A DNA stretch of 64,000 nucleotides, taken from positions 708,947-772,946 of the forward strand of contig NZ_JBJQIK030000001.1 in the NCBI RefSeq assembly GCF_045984285.3. The letters run 5' to 3'. The stretch's first letter is position 1. Each line of letters starts with the position of its first letter. The notes below the pieces were generated by a model that saw only the letters and a list, made by a program, of their open reading frames with translations, did no database searches and had not been told where the DNA came from. This document shows positions 8,419 to 16,474 of the stretch, piece after piece. The position numbers and the translations under genes were made by a program. The DNA is from Rugamonas sp045984285. GTDB taxonomy: Bacteria; Pseudomonadota; Gammaproteobacteria; Burkholderiales; Burkholderiaceae_D.

Positions 8419-9273
8419 TTAGCCGATGAAGGAGTCGAACTGCACTTCGAATTCCTGCAGCGCCTTCTGCGCGTTCTGCATCTTGCGGCGGAATTCGGGG
8501 CCGCGTTTCAGTGCGAGGCCCACTGCCAGCACGTCGATCACGACGAGGTAGGCCAGGCGCGCCGAAATCGGCGTGTAGGGGTCGGTATTGAAGATCAGGT
8601 CGATCGGGATCAGCACCGTCGCCAGGTCGGCCAGCGGCGTGCCGGAGGGCGCCAGCACGATCACGTCCGCGCCGCCGTCGCGCGCCAGGCTGACCGAGCG
8701 CACCAGCGCCGGGCTGTTGCCGCGCTGGGAAATCGCCACCAGCGCATCGCCCTTGCGCAGCAGGGCTGCGGCAATGCTGTGGATCGCCGGATCGGAATAG
8801 GCCACCGTGGGCACGCCGGAACGGAAGAACTTGTGCTGCGCGTCGGCGGCCACGATGCCCGAAGTGCCCTGGCCGTAGAACTCGATCTTGTTCGCGTGCT
8901 GCAGGATATCCAGCGCTTTCTGGATCGGTTCGTGGTGCAGGTTGTTGCGCAGGTCCAGCAGCGTATTGATGGAACGGCTGCAGATTTTATTGACCAGATC
9001 CGAGGCCAGGTCGTCCTGTGACGGCTGCTCGTTCAGGCCGGGCAGGGCAAGGGCCAGCCCCTGCGCCAGCTTCAGCTTGAATTCGTGCCAGCCGTCGTAG
9101 CCCAGCGTGCGGCAGAAACGGACCACGGTGGGCTCGGAAACCTGCGCCGTTTTCGCCAGCGCAGTGATGTTGGCGCCCACCGTGCGGTTGGGATTATCCA
9201 GCACCGCCAGTGCCACCTTGCGCTCGGACTTGGACAGCGAGTCGAGCTGGGTTCGGATCGAGTCGAGCAGCAT
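8419..9273 (-). CDS. hexR: MurR/RpiR-family transcriptional regulator, HexR-like
   Basis: A protein of 284 residues. The N-terminal helix-turn-helix of the RpiR family includes QVSEPTVVRFCRTLGYDGWHEFKLKLAQ (two adjoining motifs). A SIS sugar-phosphate-binding domain follows (about residues 125-260, GQGTSGIVAADAQ and ISQRGNSPALV). HexR proteins repress zwf, edd and related genes and release DNA on binding KDPG. The location as last gene after pgi, the SMP-30 gene and zwf, next to divergent edd-eda, supports HexR over other RpiR members. Start and zwf stop overlap by one base (TGATG). Confidence 0.88.
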   Translation of the reverse strand: MLLDSIRTQLDSLSKSERKVALAVLDNPNRTVGANITALAKTAQVSEPTVVRFCRTLGYDGWHEFKLKLAQGLALALPGLNEQPSQDDLASDLVNKICSRSINTLLDLRNNLHHEPIQKALDILQHANKIEFYGQGTSGIVAADAQHKFFRSGVPTVAYSDPAIHSIAAALLRKGDALVAISQRGNSPALVRSVSLARDGGADVIVLAPSGTPLADLATVLIPIDLIFNTDPYTPISARLAYLVVIDVLAVGLALKRGPEFRRKMQNAQKALQEFEVQFDSFIG

Positions 9274-10745
9274 CAGTCTTCCGGCAGCGCTTCTTCACGC
9301 CACTGCAGGCCGTCGCGTCCGATCAGCGCGCTGGCTGCCGCCGGACCCCAGGTGCCCGAGGTGTATGGCAGCGGCGCGGTATCGTCCTGTTCCCAGTTGT
9401 TCAGGATAGGCTCCACCCATTCCCATGCGGCTTCCAGCTCGTCGCCGCGCATGAACAGGGTCAGCTGGCCGCGCAGCACGTCGAGCAGCAGGCGCTCGTA
9501 GGCATCCATGCGCGGCATCTTGAAGGTTTCGCGGAAGTCCAGTTCCAGCTCGGCCGGTTTCAGGCGCATGCCTTCGCCCGGCGTTTTCGCCATCAGGTTC
9601 ATGCGCAGGCCTTCGTCCGGCTGCAGGCGGATCACCAGCGAGTTAGGCTGGAAGCTCGACGTCGGCTGGTTGAAGATCGAGTGCGGAATCTGCTTGAAGC
9701 GCACCACGATCTCCGCCAGGCCGTCGGCCATGCGCTTGCCGGTGCGCAGGTAGAAGGGCACGCCGGCCCAGCGCCAGGTGTCGATTTCCGCCTTCATGGC
9801 GACGAAGGTTTCGGTGCGCGACTGCTGCGGCGCATCCGGTTCGTCGCGGTAGCTCGGCACGGGCTGGCCATCGACGTGGCCCGCGCGGTACTGGCCGCGC
9901 ACGATGTTCTGCGCCAGCGTGGTGGGCGTGAAGCGTTTCAGGGCGCGCAATACCTGCAGCTTGGCGTCGCGCACCGCGTCCGGCGCGGTCGATGCCGGCG
10001 GTTCCATGGCCACGATACAGAGCAGCTGCAGCAGGTGGTTCTGCAGCATGTCGCGCAGCGCGCCCGAGGTGTCGTAATAGCCGATGCGGTTGCCCACGCC
10101 GAGCTTTTCGGCGATGGTGATCTGCACGTCCGAAATCCATTCGCGGCGCCACAGCGGCTCGAACAGGATATTACCGAAGCGCAGGGCCAGCAGGTTCTGC
10201 ACGGTTTCCTTGCCGAGGTAATGGTCGATACGGTAGATCTGCGACTCTTCGAAGAACTTGCCCACTTCCGCATTGATCTGCTTGGCCGAGGCCAGGTCGC
10301 GGCCCAGCGGCTTCTCCAGCACCACGCGCGAATTCTTCGTCACCAGGCCGGACACCTTCAGGTTCTCGCAGATCTTCGAGAACAGCGCAGGCGGCGTGGC
10401 CAGGTAGTAGACGCGGATCAGTTCCGGGTCGGGACGCAACGCGTCGGCCAGCGCCTTGTAGGAGGCGGCGTCGGTCGCGTTCAGCGACACATACACGATG
10501 CGCTTCGTGAAGCGTTCCCAGTTCTCCGGCGTGACCTTGGGCGACTTGATGTGCGGTTTCGACGTGCTGTTGACGGTGTCGATAAACTCTTCCTGCGTGT
10601 TTTCATGCCGGCCGATGCAGATGATGCGGGCATCGGGCGGCAGGTCGCCGCACACATCGCGGCTGAACATCGCAGGCAGCAGCTTGCGCATCGCAAGGTC
10701 GCCGCTGCCGCCAAAGAGGACGAGGTCGAAATCGGAGAGTGCCAT
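9273..10745 (-). CDS. zwf: Glucose-6-phosphate 1-dehydrogenase
   Basis: A protein of 490 residues, the normal length. The NADP-binding motif GGSGDLAMRK lies at residues 12-21, with Gly in place of the common Ala of GASGDL. The active-site motif RIDHYLGKE begins at Arg172. It oxidises glucose 6-phosphate to 6-phosphogluconolactone, feeding both the Entner-Doudoroff route and the oxidative pentose phosphate branch. It is coupled to hexR by a one-base stop/start overlap. A 67-base gap separates it from the SMP-30 gene, so it may have an internal promoter. No convincing HexR site was found in that gap. Confidence 0.97.
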   Translation of the reverse strand: MALSDFDLVLFGGSGDLAMRKLLPAMFSRDVCGDLPPDARIICIGRHENTQEEFIDTVNSTSKPHIKSPKVTPENWERFTKRIVYVSLNATDAASYKALADALRPDPELIRVYYLATPPALFSKICENLKVSGLVTKNSRVVLEKPLGRDLASAKQINAEVGKFFEESQIYRIDHYLGKETVQNLLALRFGNILFEPLWRREWISDVQITIAEKLGVGNRIGYYDTSGALRDMLQNHLLQLLCIVAMEPPASTAPDAVRDAKLQVLRALKRFTPTTLAQNIVRGQYRAGHVDGQPVPSYRDEPDAPQQSRTETFVAMKAEIDTWRWAGVPFYLRTGKRMADGLAEIVVRFKQIPHSIFNQPTSSFQPNSLVIRLQPDEGLRMNLMAKTPGEGMRLKPAELELDFRETFKMPRMDAYERLLLDVLRGQLTLFMRGDELEAAWEWVEPILNNWEQDDTAPLPYTSGTWGPAAASALIGRDGLQWREEALPED

Positions 10746-10812
10746 ATTCGTTATCTTCTGAAAATTTACAACGATTAATCTGGTCGATCAGGTAACTATA
10801 CTACGTAACGCT

Positions 10813-11700
10813 TTATTCCACATAAGCTGCTTCAAGGCGGCCCGCCACCGGCACGCGCACCGACAGCAGGCGCCCGCTGAGCGGGTATTCGGCCAGCTCT
10901 TCGGGCTTGCGGTTGCCGGCGCTCGTGATGTAGAGCGTACGCAGGTCCGCGCCGCCGAACGCCACCATGGTCGGGCATTTCACGGGCAGTTTGATTTCGT
11001 CCAGCTGTTCGCCGGCAGGCGAGAGCTTGAGCACGCGCCCGCCTTCGAACATCGCCACCCAGTAATTGCCTTCGCTGTCCACCGCCGCGCCATCGGGACG
11101 GCCGCCGTAGTCCGGCGCGGCCTTGTCCTTCGAGAACGCGCGCACTTCCTGCTGGTTGCCCACGTTGCCGGTCTGCGCGTCGAAGTCGAAGCGCGTGATG
11201 CGGTGCGAGGGCGTATCCGCGTGGTACATGAAGCGGTTGTCCGGGCTGAAAGCGAGGCCGTTGGAGGTGGTCATGCCGCCGGACCAGGCCAGGCGCACCT
11301 TGCCGCGCTCCAGCACATACATTTCCGCCGCCTGCCTGTCGCGCGGCTCGTAGATGGTGCCGACCCAGAAACGGCCCGCCGCATCCACCTTGCCGTCGTT
11401 GAAGCGCGTGGTGCTGCGGTCGAAAGGCGAGGGCGCGATGTCGCGCAGCCTGCCGCTTTCCGTATCCAGGAAGGCGAAGCCGGTGCGCATGGCCACCACC
11501 AGGCCGCCGCCCGCGTTGCGCGCCAGCGTGGAAGGCTCGCTGGCCATCTTCCACGATGTGTGCTCGCCGGAGCGCAGCCGGTGCACGGCGAAGCCTTCGA
11601 TGTCCACCCAGTACAGCGCCTGCTCTTCCGGCACCCACAGCGGCGATTCGCCGACCACCATGGCCTGGTCCAGCGCGACTTCCACCTGTTCCGCCATCAT
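10813..11700 (-). CDS. SMP-30/gluconolactonase/LRE family protein, probable sugar lactonase
   Basis: A protein of 295 residues forming a six-bladed propeller. The metal-binding and catalytic residues of the SMP-30 family are present: Glu in GESPLW, Asn in RFNDGKVD, Asn in TSNGLAFSPD and Asp in RPDGAAVD. Such enzymes hydrolyse sugar lactones using a divalent metal. It lies between pgi and zwf and no devB-type 6-phosphogluconolactonase is present in the window. It may therefore open the lactone made by Zwf, or act on free gluconolactone or another aldonolactone. Its start overlaps the pgi stop by 4 bases; two consecutive ATGs (11700 and 11697) are possible starts. Confidence 0.88.
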   Translation of the reverse strand: MMAEQVEVALDQAMVVGESPLWVPEEQALYWVDIEGFAVHRLRSGEHTSWKMASEPSTLARNAGGGLVVAMRTGFAFLDTESGRLRDIAPSPFDRSTTRFNDGKVDAAGRFWVGTIYEPRDRQAAEMYVLERGKVRLAWSGGMTTSNGLAFSPDNRFMYHADTPSHRITRFDFDAQTGNVGNQQEVRAFSKDKAAPDYGGRPDGAAVDSEGNYWVAMFEGGRVLKLSPAGEQLDEIKLPVKCPTMVAFGGADLRTLYITSAGNRKPEELAEYPLSGRLLSVRVPVAGRLEAAYVE

Positions 11701-13346
11701 TGCACCTTCGCGGCCTTGGCCATGATGATCAGGCCATTGGTCGAGCTGTCGTGCACTTCCGGCTTGATGTCGCCGGTGAGTTCGGCCTGGATCTGTTTGG
11801 CCAGCACCTTGCCCAGTTCAACGCCCCACTGGTCGAAGCTGGCCACGTCCCACAGCACGCCCTGCACGAAGGTCTTGTGCTCGTACAGCGCGATCAGCGC
11901 GCCCAGCGTGGCCGGCGTGAGCTGGTCCATCAGGATCGTGTTGCTCGGGCGGTTGCCGGGGAAGGTCTTGTGCGGCACCAGTTCTTCAATCTGGGTATCG
12001 CTCAGCTTCTGCGCCTTCAGCTCGGCGCGTACTTCGTCCGCCGTTTTGCCCTTCATGAAGGCCTCGGACTGGGCGAAGCAGTTGGCCAGCAGCGCGTCGT
12101 GATGGCCTTCCAGGTCATGCGTTGCGCGCAGCGTGGCGATGAAGTCGATCGGGGTCACGTCCGTGCCCTGGTGCAGCAGCTGGAAGTAGGCGTGCTGCGC
12201 GTTGGTGCCGCACTCGCCCCACACCACCGGGCAGGTTGGCGTGTCGACCGGCTTGCCGCCCCGGGTCACGCGCTTGCCGTTGCTTTCCATGTCGAGCTGC
12301 TGCAGGTAGGCCGGGAAGCGCGACAGGTCCTGGTGGTAGGGCGCAATCGACAGCGAGCCCGCATTCAGGAACTGGCGGTTCCAGAAACCGATGAGCGCCA
12401 GCAGCACCGGCATGTTCTGCTCCAGCGGCGCGGTGCGGAAGTGCTCATCCATTGCATGCGCGCCTTCCAGGAAGGTCTGGAAATAGCCGAAGCCCACCGC
12501 CAGCGCGACGGACAGGCCGATGGCCGACCACACGGAATAGCGGCCGCCGACCCAGTCCCAGAAGGGGAACATGTTTTCCGGATCGATGCCGAAAGCAGTG
12601 ACTGCCTGCGTGTTGGTGGAGACGGCAACGAAATGGCGCGGCAGGTCCGCTTCCTTCGCCTCGCACAGGAACCAGCGGCGCGCAGTCTGCGCGTTCAGCA
12701 TGGTTTCCGCCGTGGTGAAGGTTTTGGAGGCGACGATGAACAGCGTGGTTTCCACATTCACCTGGGCCAGCACCGCATCCATGTCGTGGCCGTCCACATT
12801 GGAGACGAAGTGCATCTTCAGGCGTGGATGGGCATAGGAGCGCAGTGCCAGCACGGCCATTTTCGGGCCGAGGTCCGAACCGCCGATGCCGATGTTGACG
12901 ATGTCCGTGATCGGTTTGCCGGTGTGGCCGAGCCACGTGCCGCTGCGCACCTTGTCGGTAAAGGCATGCATACGGTCGAGCACCGCGTGCACATCCGCGT
13001 TCACGTCCTGTCCGTCCACCACCAGCGGTTTGCCACGCGGCATACGCAAGGCTGTGTGCAGCACGCTGCGATGTTCGGTAATATTGATTTTCTCGCCAGA
13101 CAGCATGGCGTCGCGCCGGGCTTCCACGCCGCGCTCGCGCGCCAGGTCAACCAGCAGTTCGATGGTGCGCTGGTTTGCGCGGTTCTTCGAATAGTCGAGG
13201 AAAAGGCCGGCGGCATCCACGGTCATGGCCGGGAAGCGCTGCGGTTCGGCGGCGAACAGCTGGCGGATCTGCCAGTCCTGGGCGTCGGCAGCGTGGGATT
13301 GCAGGGCCAGGAAGCTGGCGGTCGTGGTGAGGGCAGGCTGGTGCAT
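11697..13346 (-). CDS. pgi: Glucose-6-phosphate isomerase
   Basis: A protein of 549 residues, the normal length. It shows the sugar-phosphate binding stretch GIGGSDLGP, the SIS-domain segment VASKTFTTAETML, the catalytic region WGECGTNAQHAYFQ and the C-terminal lysine block DQWGVELGKVLAKQ. It interconverts glucose 6-phosphate and fructose 6-phosphate in the cytoplasm. As first gene of the pgi/SMP-30/zwf/hexR run it can return fructose 6-phosphate to the Entner-Doudoroff entry point. Its promoter lies in the region shared with edd, where a HexR-like site is found 49 bases upstream of the start. Confidence 0.97.
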   Translation of the reverse strand: MHQPALTTTASFLALQSHAADAQDWQIRQLFAAEPQRFPAMTVDAAGLFLDYSKNRANQRTIELLVDLARERGVEARRDAMLSGEKINITEHRSVLHTALRMPRGKPLVVDGQDVNADVHAVLDRMHAFTDKVRSGTWLGHTGKPITDIVNIGIGGSDLGPKMAVLALRSYAHPRLKMHFVSNVDGHDMDAVLAQVNVETTLFIVASKTFTTAETMLNAQTARRWFLCEAKEADLPRHFVAVSTNTQAVTAFGIDPENMFPFWDWVGGRYSVWSAIGLSVALAVGFGYFQTFLEGAHAMDEHFRTAPLEQNMPVLLALIGFWNRQFLNAGSLSIAPYHQDLSRFPAYLQQLDMESNGKRVTRGGKPVDTPTCPVVWGECGTNAQHAYFQLLHQGTDVTPIDFIATLRATHDLEGHHDALLANCFAQSEAFMKGKTADEVRAELKAQKLSDTQIEELVPHKTFPGNRPSNTILMDQLTPATLGALIALYEHKTFVQGVLWDVASFDQWGVELGKVLAKQIQAELTGDIKPEVHDSSTNGLIIMAKAAKVQ

Positions 13347-13394
13347 GTTGTTGTGGCGGGTTTGGGAATATTATTCAACTATACAGCAAAAGCA

Positions 13395-13409
13395 GGTAAA
13401 TTCACTACA
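13395..13409. promoter_or_regulatory. Candidate HexR operator, pgi side
   Basis: On the minus strand the site reads TGTAGTGAATTTACC. It matches the general TGTArTwwwAyTACA palindrome described for HexR, except near its right edge, and shares 11 of 15 positions with the second copy at 13529-13543. It lies 49-63 bases upstream of the pgi start codon. Confidence 0.5.
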
Positions 13410-13528
13410 ACTCTTTTGGCGCGGCCTCAAAAAAGTTCCGCCGAGGGCGGTGCTGGGGCAATGGAGATTGTCCGGCGTCCTGCCGCCGTCGCCCTGAAGC
13501 GATGGCGCATCACCTTTGCCTGCAAAAG

Positions 13529-13543
13529 TGTAGTAAAATTTCG
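13529..13543. promoter_or_regulatory. Candidate HexR operator, edd side
   Basis: The site reads TGTAGTAAAATTTCG on the plus strand, with a well-matched left half and a degenerate right half. It is 26 bases upstream of the edd start codon, where a bound repressor would cover the promoter or block its escape. It shares the TGTAGT half-site with the site at 13395-13409. Confidence 0.45.
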
Positions 13544-13569
13544 AGAATTCATTGATCAGGAACCACACC

Positions 13570-15492
13570 ATGGCCTTGCACCCAGTCCTAGAAAAAGTCA
13601 CCGAGCGGATCATCAAGCGCAGCCGCCCTTCGCGCGGCGCCTACCTGGCGCATCTGCAGGCAGCCCGGATGAAGGGGCCGCAACGCGGTTCGCTGTCCTG
13701 CACCAACCTCGCGCACGGTTTTGCTGCCTTCCCGCCGAACGACAAGCTGGTGCTGAAGGAAGTGCGCAAGCCTTCCGTGGCCATCGTCTCCTCCTATAAC
13801 GACATGCTGTCGGCGCACCAGCCCTTCGAGGGCTTCCCGAAAATTATCAAGGAAGCCGTGCGCGAAGTGGGCGCGGTGGCGCAGTTCGCCGGCGGCGTGC
13901 CCGCCATGTGCGACGGCGTGACCCAGGGCCAGCCAGGCATGGAGCTGTCGCTGTTCTCGCGCGACGCCATCGCCATGGGCACTGCGGTAGCGCTATCCCA
14001 TAATATGTTCGACTCCGTGCTTTACCTCGGCGTATGCGACAAGATCGTTCCGGGCCTGCTGATCGGCGCGCTGCACTTCGGCCACCTGCCTGCGGTGTTC
14101 GTGCCGGCCGGGCCCATGACTTCCGGCCTGTCGAATAAAGAAAAAGCAGCCATCCGCCAGCGCTATGCGCAAGGCAAGGCAACGCGCGAAGAGCTGCTGG
14201 AAGGCGAAGCCCAGTCCTACCACGGCGCGGGCACCTGCACCTTCTACGGCACCGCCAACAGCAACCAGATGCTGATGGAGGTGATGGGCCTGCACCTGCC
14301 GGGCGCCGCCTTCATCAACCCATATACCCCGCTGCGCGATGCGCTGACTGCCGCTGCCGCGAAGCGCGCGGCCGTGATCACGGACCAAGGCAGCGAATAC
14401 ATCCCGGTGGGCCATGTGGTCGATGAGAAGTCCATCGTCAACGCCATCGTGGCGCTGCTGGCGACGGGCGGTTCCACCAACCACACGCTGCACCTGCCCG
14501 CGATTGCGAAAGCCGCCGGCATCGTGATCGACTGGGACGATTTCAACGACCTGTCCGCCGTGGTGCCGCTGCTGGCGCGCATCTACCCGAACGGCGATGC
14601 GGACGTGAACCATTTCCACGCCGCGGGCGGTACCGGCTTCGTGATCCGCGAGCTGCTGAAGGCCGGCCTGCTGCATGACGATGTGACCACCATCCTGGGC
14701 AAGGGCCTGTCGAAGCACTGCGCCGAGCCCTTCCTGGCTGAAGACGGCAAGGACGTGGTGTTCCGCGATGCGCCTGCGCAGAGCGCGGACGACAAGGTGC
14801 TGCGCACCGCAGCCGACCCGTTCTCGAAAGATGGCGGCATGGTGCTGGTGCAGGGCAACCTGGGCCGCGCCATCATGAAGGTGTCGGCCGTGAAGCCCGA
14901 GCACCGCTCGGTGGAAGCGCCTGCGCTGGTGTTCAATTCGCAGGAAGATTTCATGGCTGCGTACAAGGCCGGCAAGCTCGATCGCGACTTCGTGGCCGTG
15001 CTCCGCTTCCAGGGCCCGCGCGCCAACGGCATGCCGGAGCTGCATGCGCTTACCCCGGCGCTGGCCAACCTGCAGGATGCGGGCCGCAAGGTGGCGCTGG
15101 TGACGGACGGCCGCATGTCCGGCGCTTCCGGCAAGGTGCCCGCCGCCATCCACGTATCGCCGGAGATCCTGGCCGGCGGCCCGCTGGGACTGGTGCGCGA
15201 CGGCGACGTGATCCGCCTCGATGCCGCCGCGGGCACGCTGGAAGCGCTGGTGGCTTCCGATGTCTGGCATGCGCGCTCGCTGGCGCAGGCCGACCTGTCG
15301 CCGAACCATGTCGGCATGGGCCGCGAGCTGTTCGCCATGTACCGCAACAGCGTGTGCGCGGCGGAGAGCGGCGCCACCACCTTCCCTCTGCCGTCGCCGA
15401 TTCCCACCACCGTGGAACTGCACGGCGGCGATAACGTAGGCAATACCGTTCCCGGTTCCGATGAAGATTTCCTGATCAATAAGAAGGCATGA
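13570..15492 (+). CDS. edd: Phosphogluconate dehydratase (6-phosphogluconate dehydratase)
   Basis: A protein of 640 residues of the IlvD/Edd family. The three iron-sulfur ligands are visible as Cys in GGVPAMCDGVTQG, in GVCDKIVPG and in GAGTCTFYGTANS. It converts 6-phosphogluconate to KDPG, the committed Entner-Doudoroff step. The ATG at 13570 is preferred over a TTG six codons upstream because family members start MALHPV-like and an AGGA site lies 9 bases before it. It is followed immediately by eda. Expression is probably HexR-controlled. Confidence 0.96.
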   Translation: MALHPVLEKVTERIIKRSRPSRGAYLAHLQAARMKGPQRGSLSCTNLAHGFAAFPPNDKLVLKEVRKPSVAIVSSYNDMLSAHQPFEGFPKIIKEAVREVGAVAQFAGGVPAMCDGVTQGQPGMELSLFSRDAIAMGTAVALSHNMFDSVLYLGVCDKIVPGLLIGALHFGHLPAVFVPAGPMTSGLSNKEKAAIRQRYAQGKATREELLEGEAQSYHGAGTCTFYGTANSNQMLMEVMGLHLPGAAFINPYTPLRDALTAAAAKRAAVITDQGSEYIPVGHVVDEKSIVNAIVALLATGGSTNHTLHLPAIAKAAGIVIDWDDFNDLSAVVPLLARIYPNGDADVNHFHAAGGTGFVIRELLKAGLLHDDVTTILGKGLSKHCAEPFLAEDGKDVVFRDAPAQSADDKVLRTAADPFSKDGGMVLVQGNLGRAIMKVSAVKPEHRSVEAPALVFNSQEDFMAAYKAGKLDRDFVAVLRFQGPRANGMPELHALTPALANLQDAGRKVALVTDGRMSGASGKVPAAIHVSPEILAGGPLGLVRDGDVIRLDAAAGTLEALVASDVWHARSLAQADLSPNHVGMGRELFAMYRNSVCAAESGATTFPLPSPIPTTVELHGGDNVGNTVPGSDEDFLINKKA

Positions 15493-15494
15493 CC

Positions 15495-16115
15495 ATGACC
15501 CTACTCGACATTATGCGTACCTCGGCCGTGATCCCCGTGATTGCGATCGATGATCCCGACCATGCAGTACCGCTGGCCAAGGCGCTGGTCGCAGGCGGCA
15601 TCCGCGTGCTGGAAGTTACGCTGCGTACGCAGCACGGCCTGGGCGCCATCCGCGCCATGAGCGAAGTGGAAGGCGCCATCGTGGGCGTGGGCACCTTGAC
15701 GCAGCCGGAAGAATTCGCGGCGGCGCGCGATGCGGGCGCGGTGTTCGGCGTGTCGCCGGGCCTGACGCCGGCACTGATCGCGGCGCAGAAGTCCAGCGGC
15801 CTGCCGCTGCTGCCCGGCGTGATGACGCCGTCGGAAGTGATGGCTGCGCGCGAGCAGGGCTACAAGCAGCTGAAGCTGTTCCCGGCCGTGCCGGCGGGCG
15901 GCGTGGGCATGTTGAATGCGATTGCCGGTCCGCTGTCCGACATCACTTTCTGCCCGACTGGCGGTATCTCGCAGGAGACGGCGCCGGCCTTCCTGGCGCT
16001 GAAAAACGTGGCCTGCGTGGGCGGTTCCTGGCTGACGCCGAAAGACGCGATGAAGGCCGGCGACTGGGACCACATCACCGCGCTGGCCAAGGCTGCCAGC
16101 GGCTTGCGTAAATAA
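15495..16115 (+). CDS. eda: 2-dehydro-3-deoxy-phosphogluconate (KDPG) aldolase
   Basis: A protein of 206 residues. The catalytic glutamate is in VLEVTLRT, the Schiff-base lysine in LKLFPAVPAGG and the phosphate-binding loop in CPTGGIS. It splits KDPG into pyruvate and glyceraldehyde 3-phosphate. Two ATGs are possible: 15489, which overlaps the edd stop but is only one base from the AAGAAGG ribosome site, and 15495, which has a seven-base gap to that site. The second is chosen. A strong terminator follows, closing the edd-eda operon. Confidence 0.95.
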   Translation: MTLLDIMRTSAVIPVIAIDDPDHAVPLAKALVAGGIRVLEVTLRTQHGLGAIRAMSEVEGAIVGVGTLTQPEEFAAARDAGAVFGVSPGLTPALIAAQKSSGLPLLPGVMTPSEVMAAREQGYKQLKLFPAVPAGGVGMLNAIAGPLSDITFCPTGGISQETAPAFLALKNVACVGGSWLTPKDAMKAGDWDHITALAKAASGLRK

Positions 16116-16135
16116 TCGCTTTCAATTGTATTAAT

Positions 16136-16168
16136 AAAAGGCGGCGCATTATGCGCCGCTTTTTTATT
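16136..16168 (+). terminator. Rho-independent terminator of edd-eda
   Basis: GCGGCGCAT (16141-16149) and ATGCGCCGC (16151-16159) pair perfectly and are followed by seven T residues. An A-run precedes the stem. It lies 25 bases after the eda stop. Confidence 0.9.
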
Positions 16169-16474
16169 TACCCGTTATGTTATTTGTTAATTCAGATTCT
16201 CTCCAATTCCCACGGTAATTTTTGCTCAACATTTGTCCAACACAAACGATAAAGTGACTTCGCTCATGCAAGGTGGTAGCGAATAGACAAGTGCTTGGAA
16301 AAGGGGTATTTTTTTCTCTTTAGAAAGCTGTCGGGTTTACGCGACCAATTACATAAAATTGTTACTTGGGCTTGCGCTGAGGAAATAACAGTAGCATTAT
16401 CTCGGCAAGAGAGCCGCAATAAAACAGCGGCCGCAGATTTAATTCCAACACTAATTCAGGGAATACGGCCGCAT
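16169..16474. other. AT-rich intergenic region ahead of the chemosensory operon
   Basis: About 300 bases with clearly lower GC than the surrounding genes. A TTG-initiated frame is open through most of it and runs into the receptor gene, but its composition is unlike coding DNA here. It should hold the operon promoter and possibly a long leader. No confident sigma-28, sigma-54 or riboswitch pattern was recognised. Confidence 0.5.

Noticed and set aside
10746..10812. Possible HexR site before zwf (TTGTAAATTTTC on the minus strand)
   Set aside because: Only one half-site resembles the operator and the spacing does not give a palindrome.
16295..16474. N-terminal extension of the first chemotaxis receptor from a TTG at 16295
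   Set aside because: The stretch is AT-rich, unlike coding DNA here, has no clear ribosome site at the TTG, and its encoded residues do not resemble receptor sequence.
16169..16474. c-di-GMP riboswitch ahead of the chemosensory operon
   Set aside because: Considered because of the c-di-GMP theme, but the conserved GEMM core and tetraloop-receptor sequences are not present.
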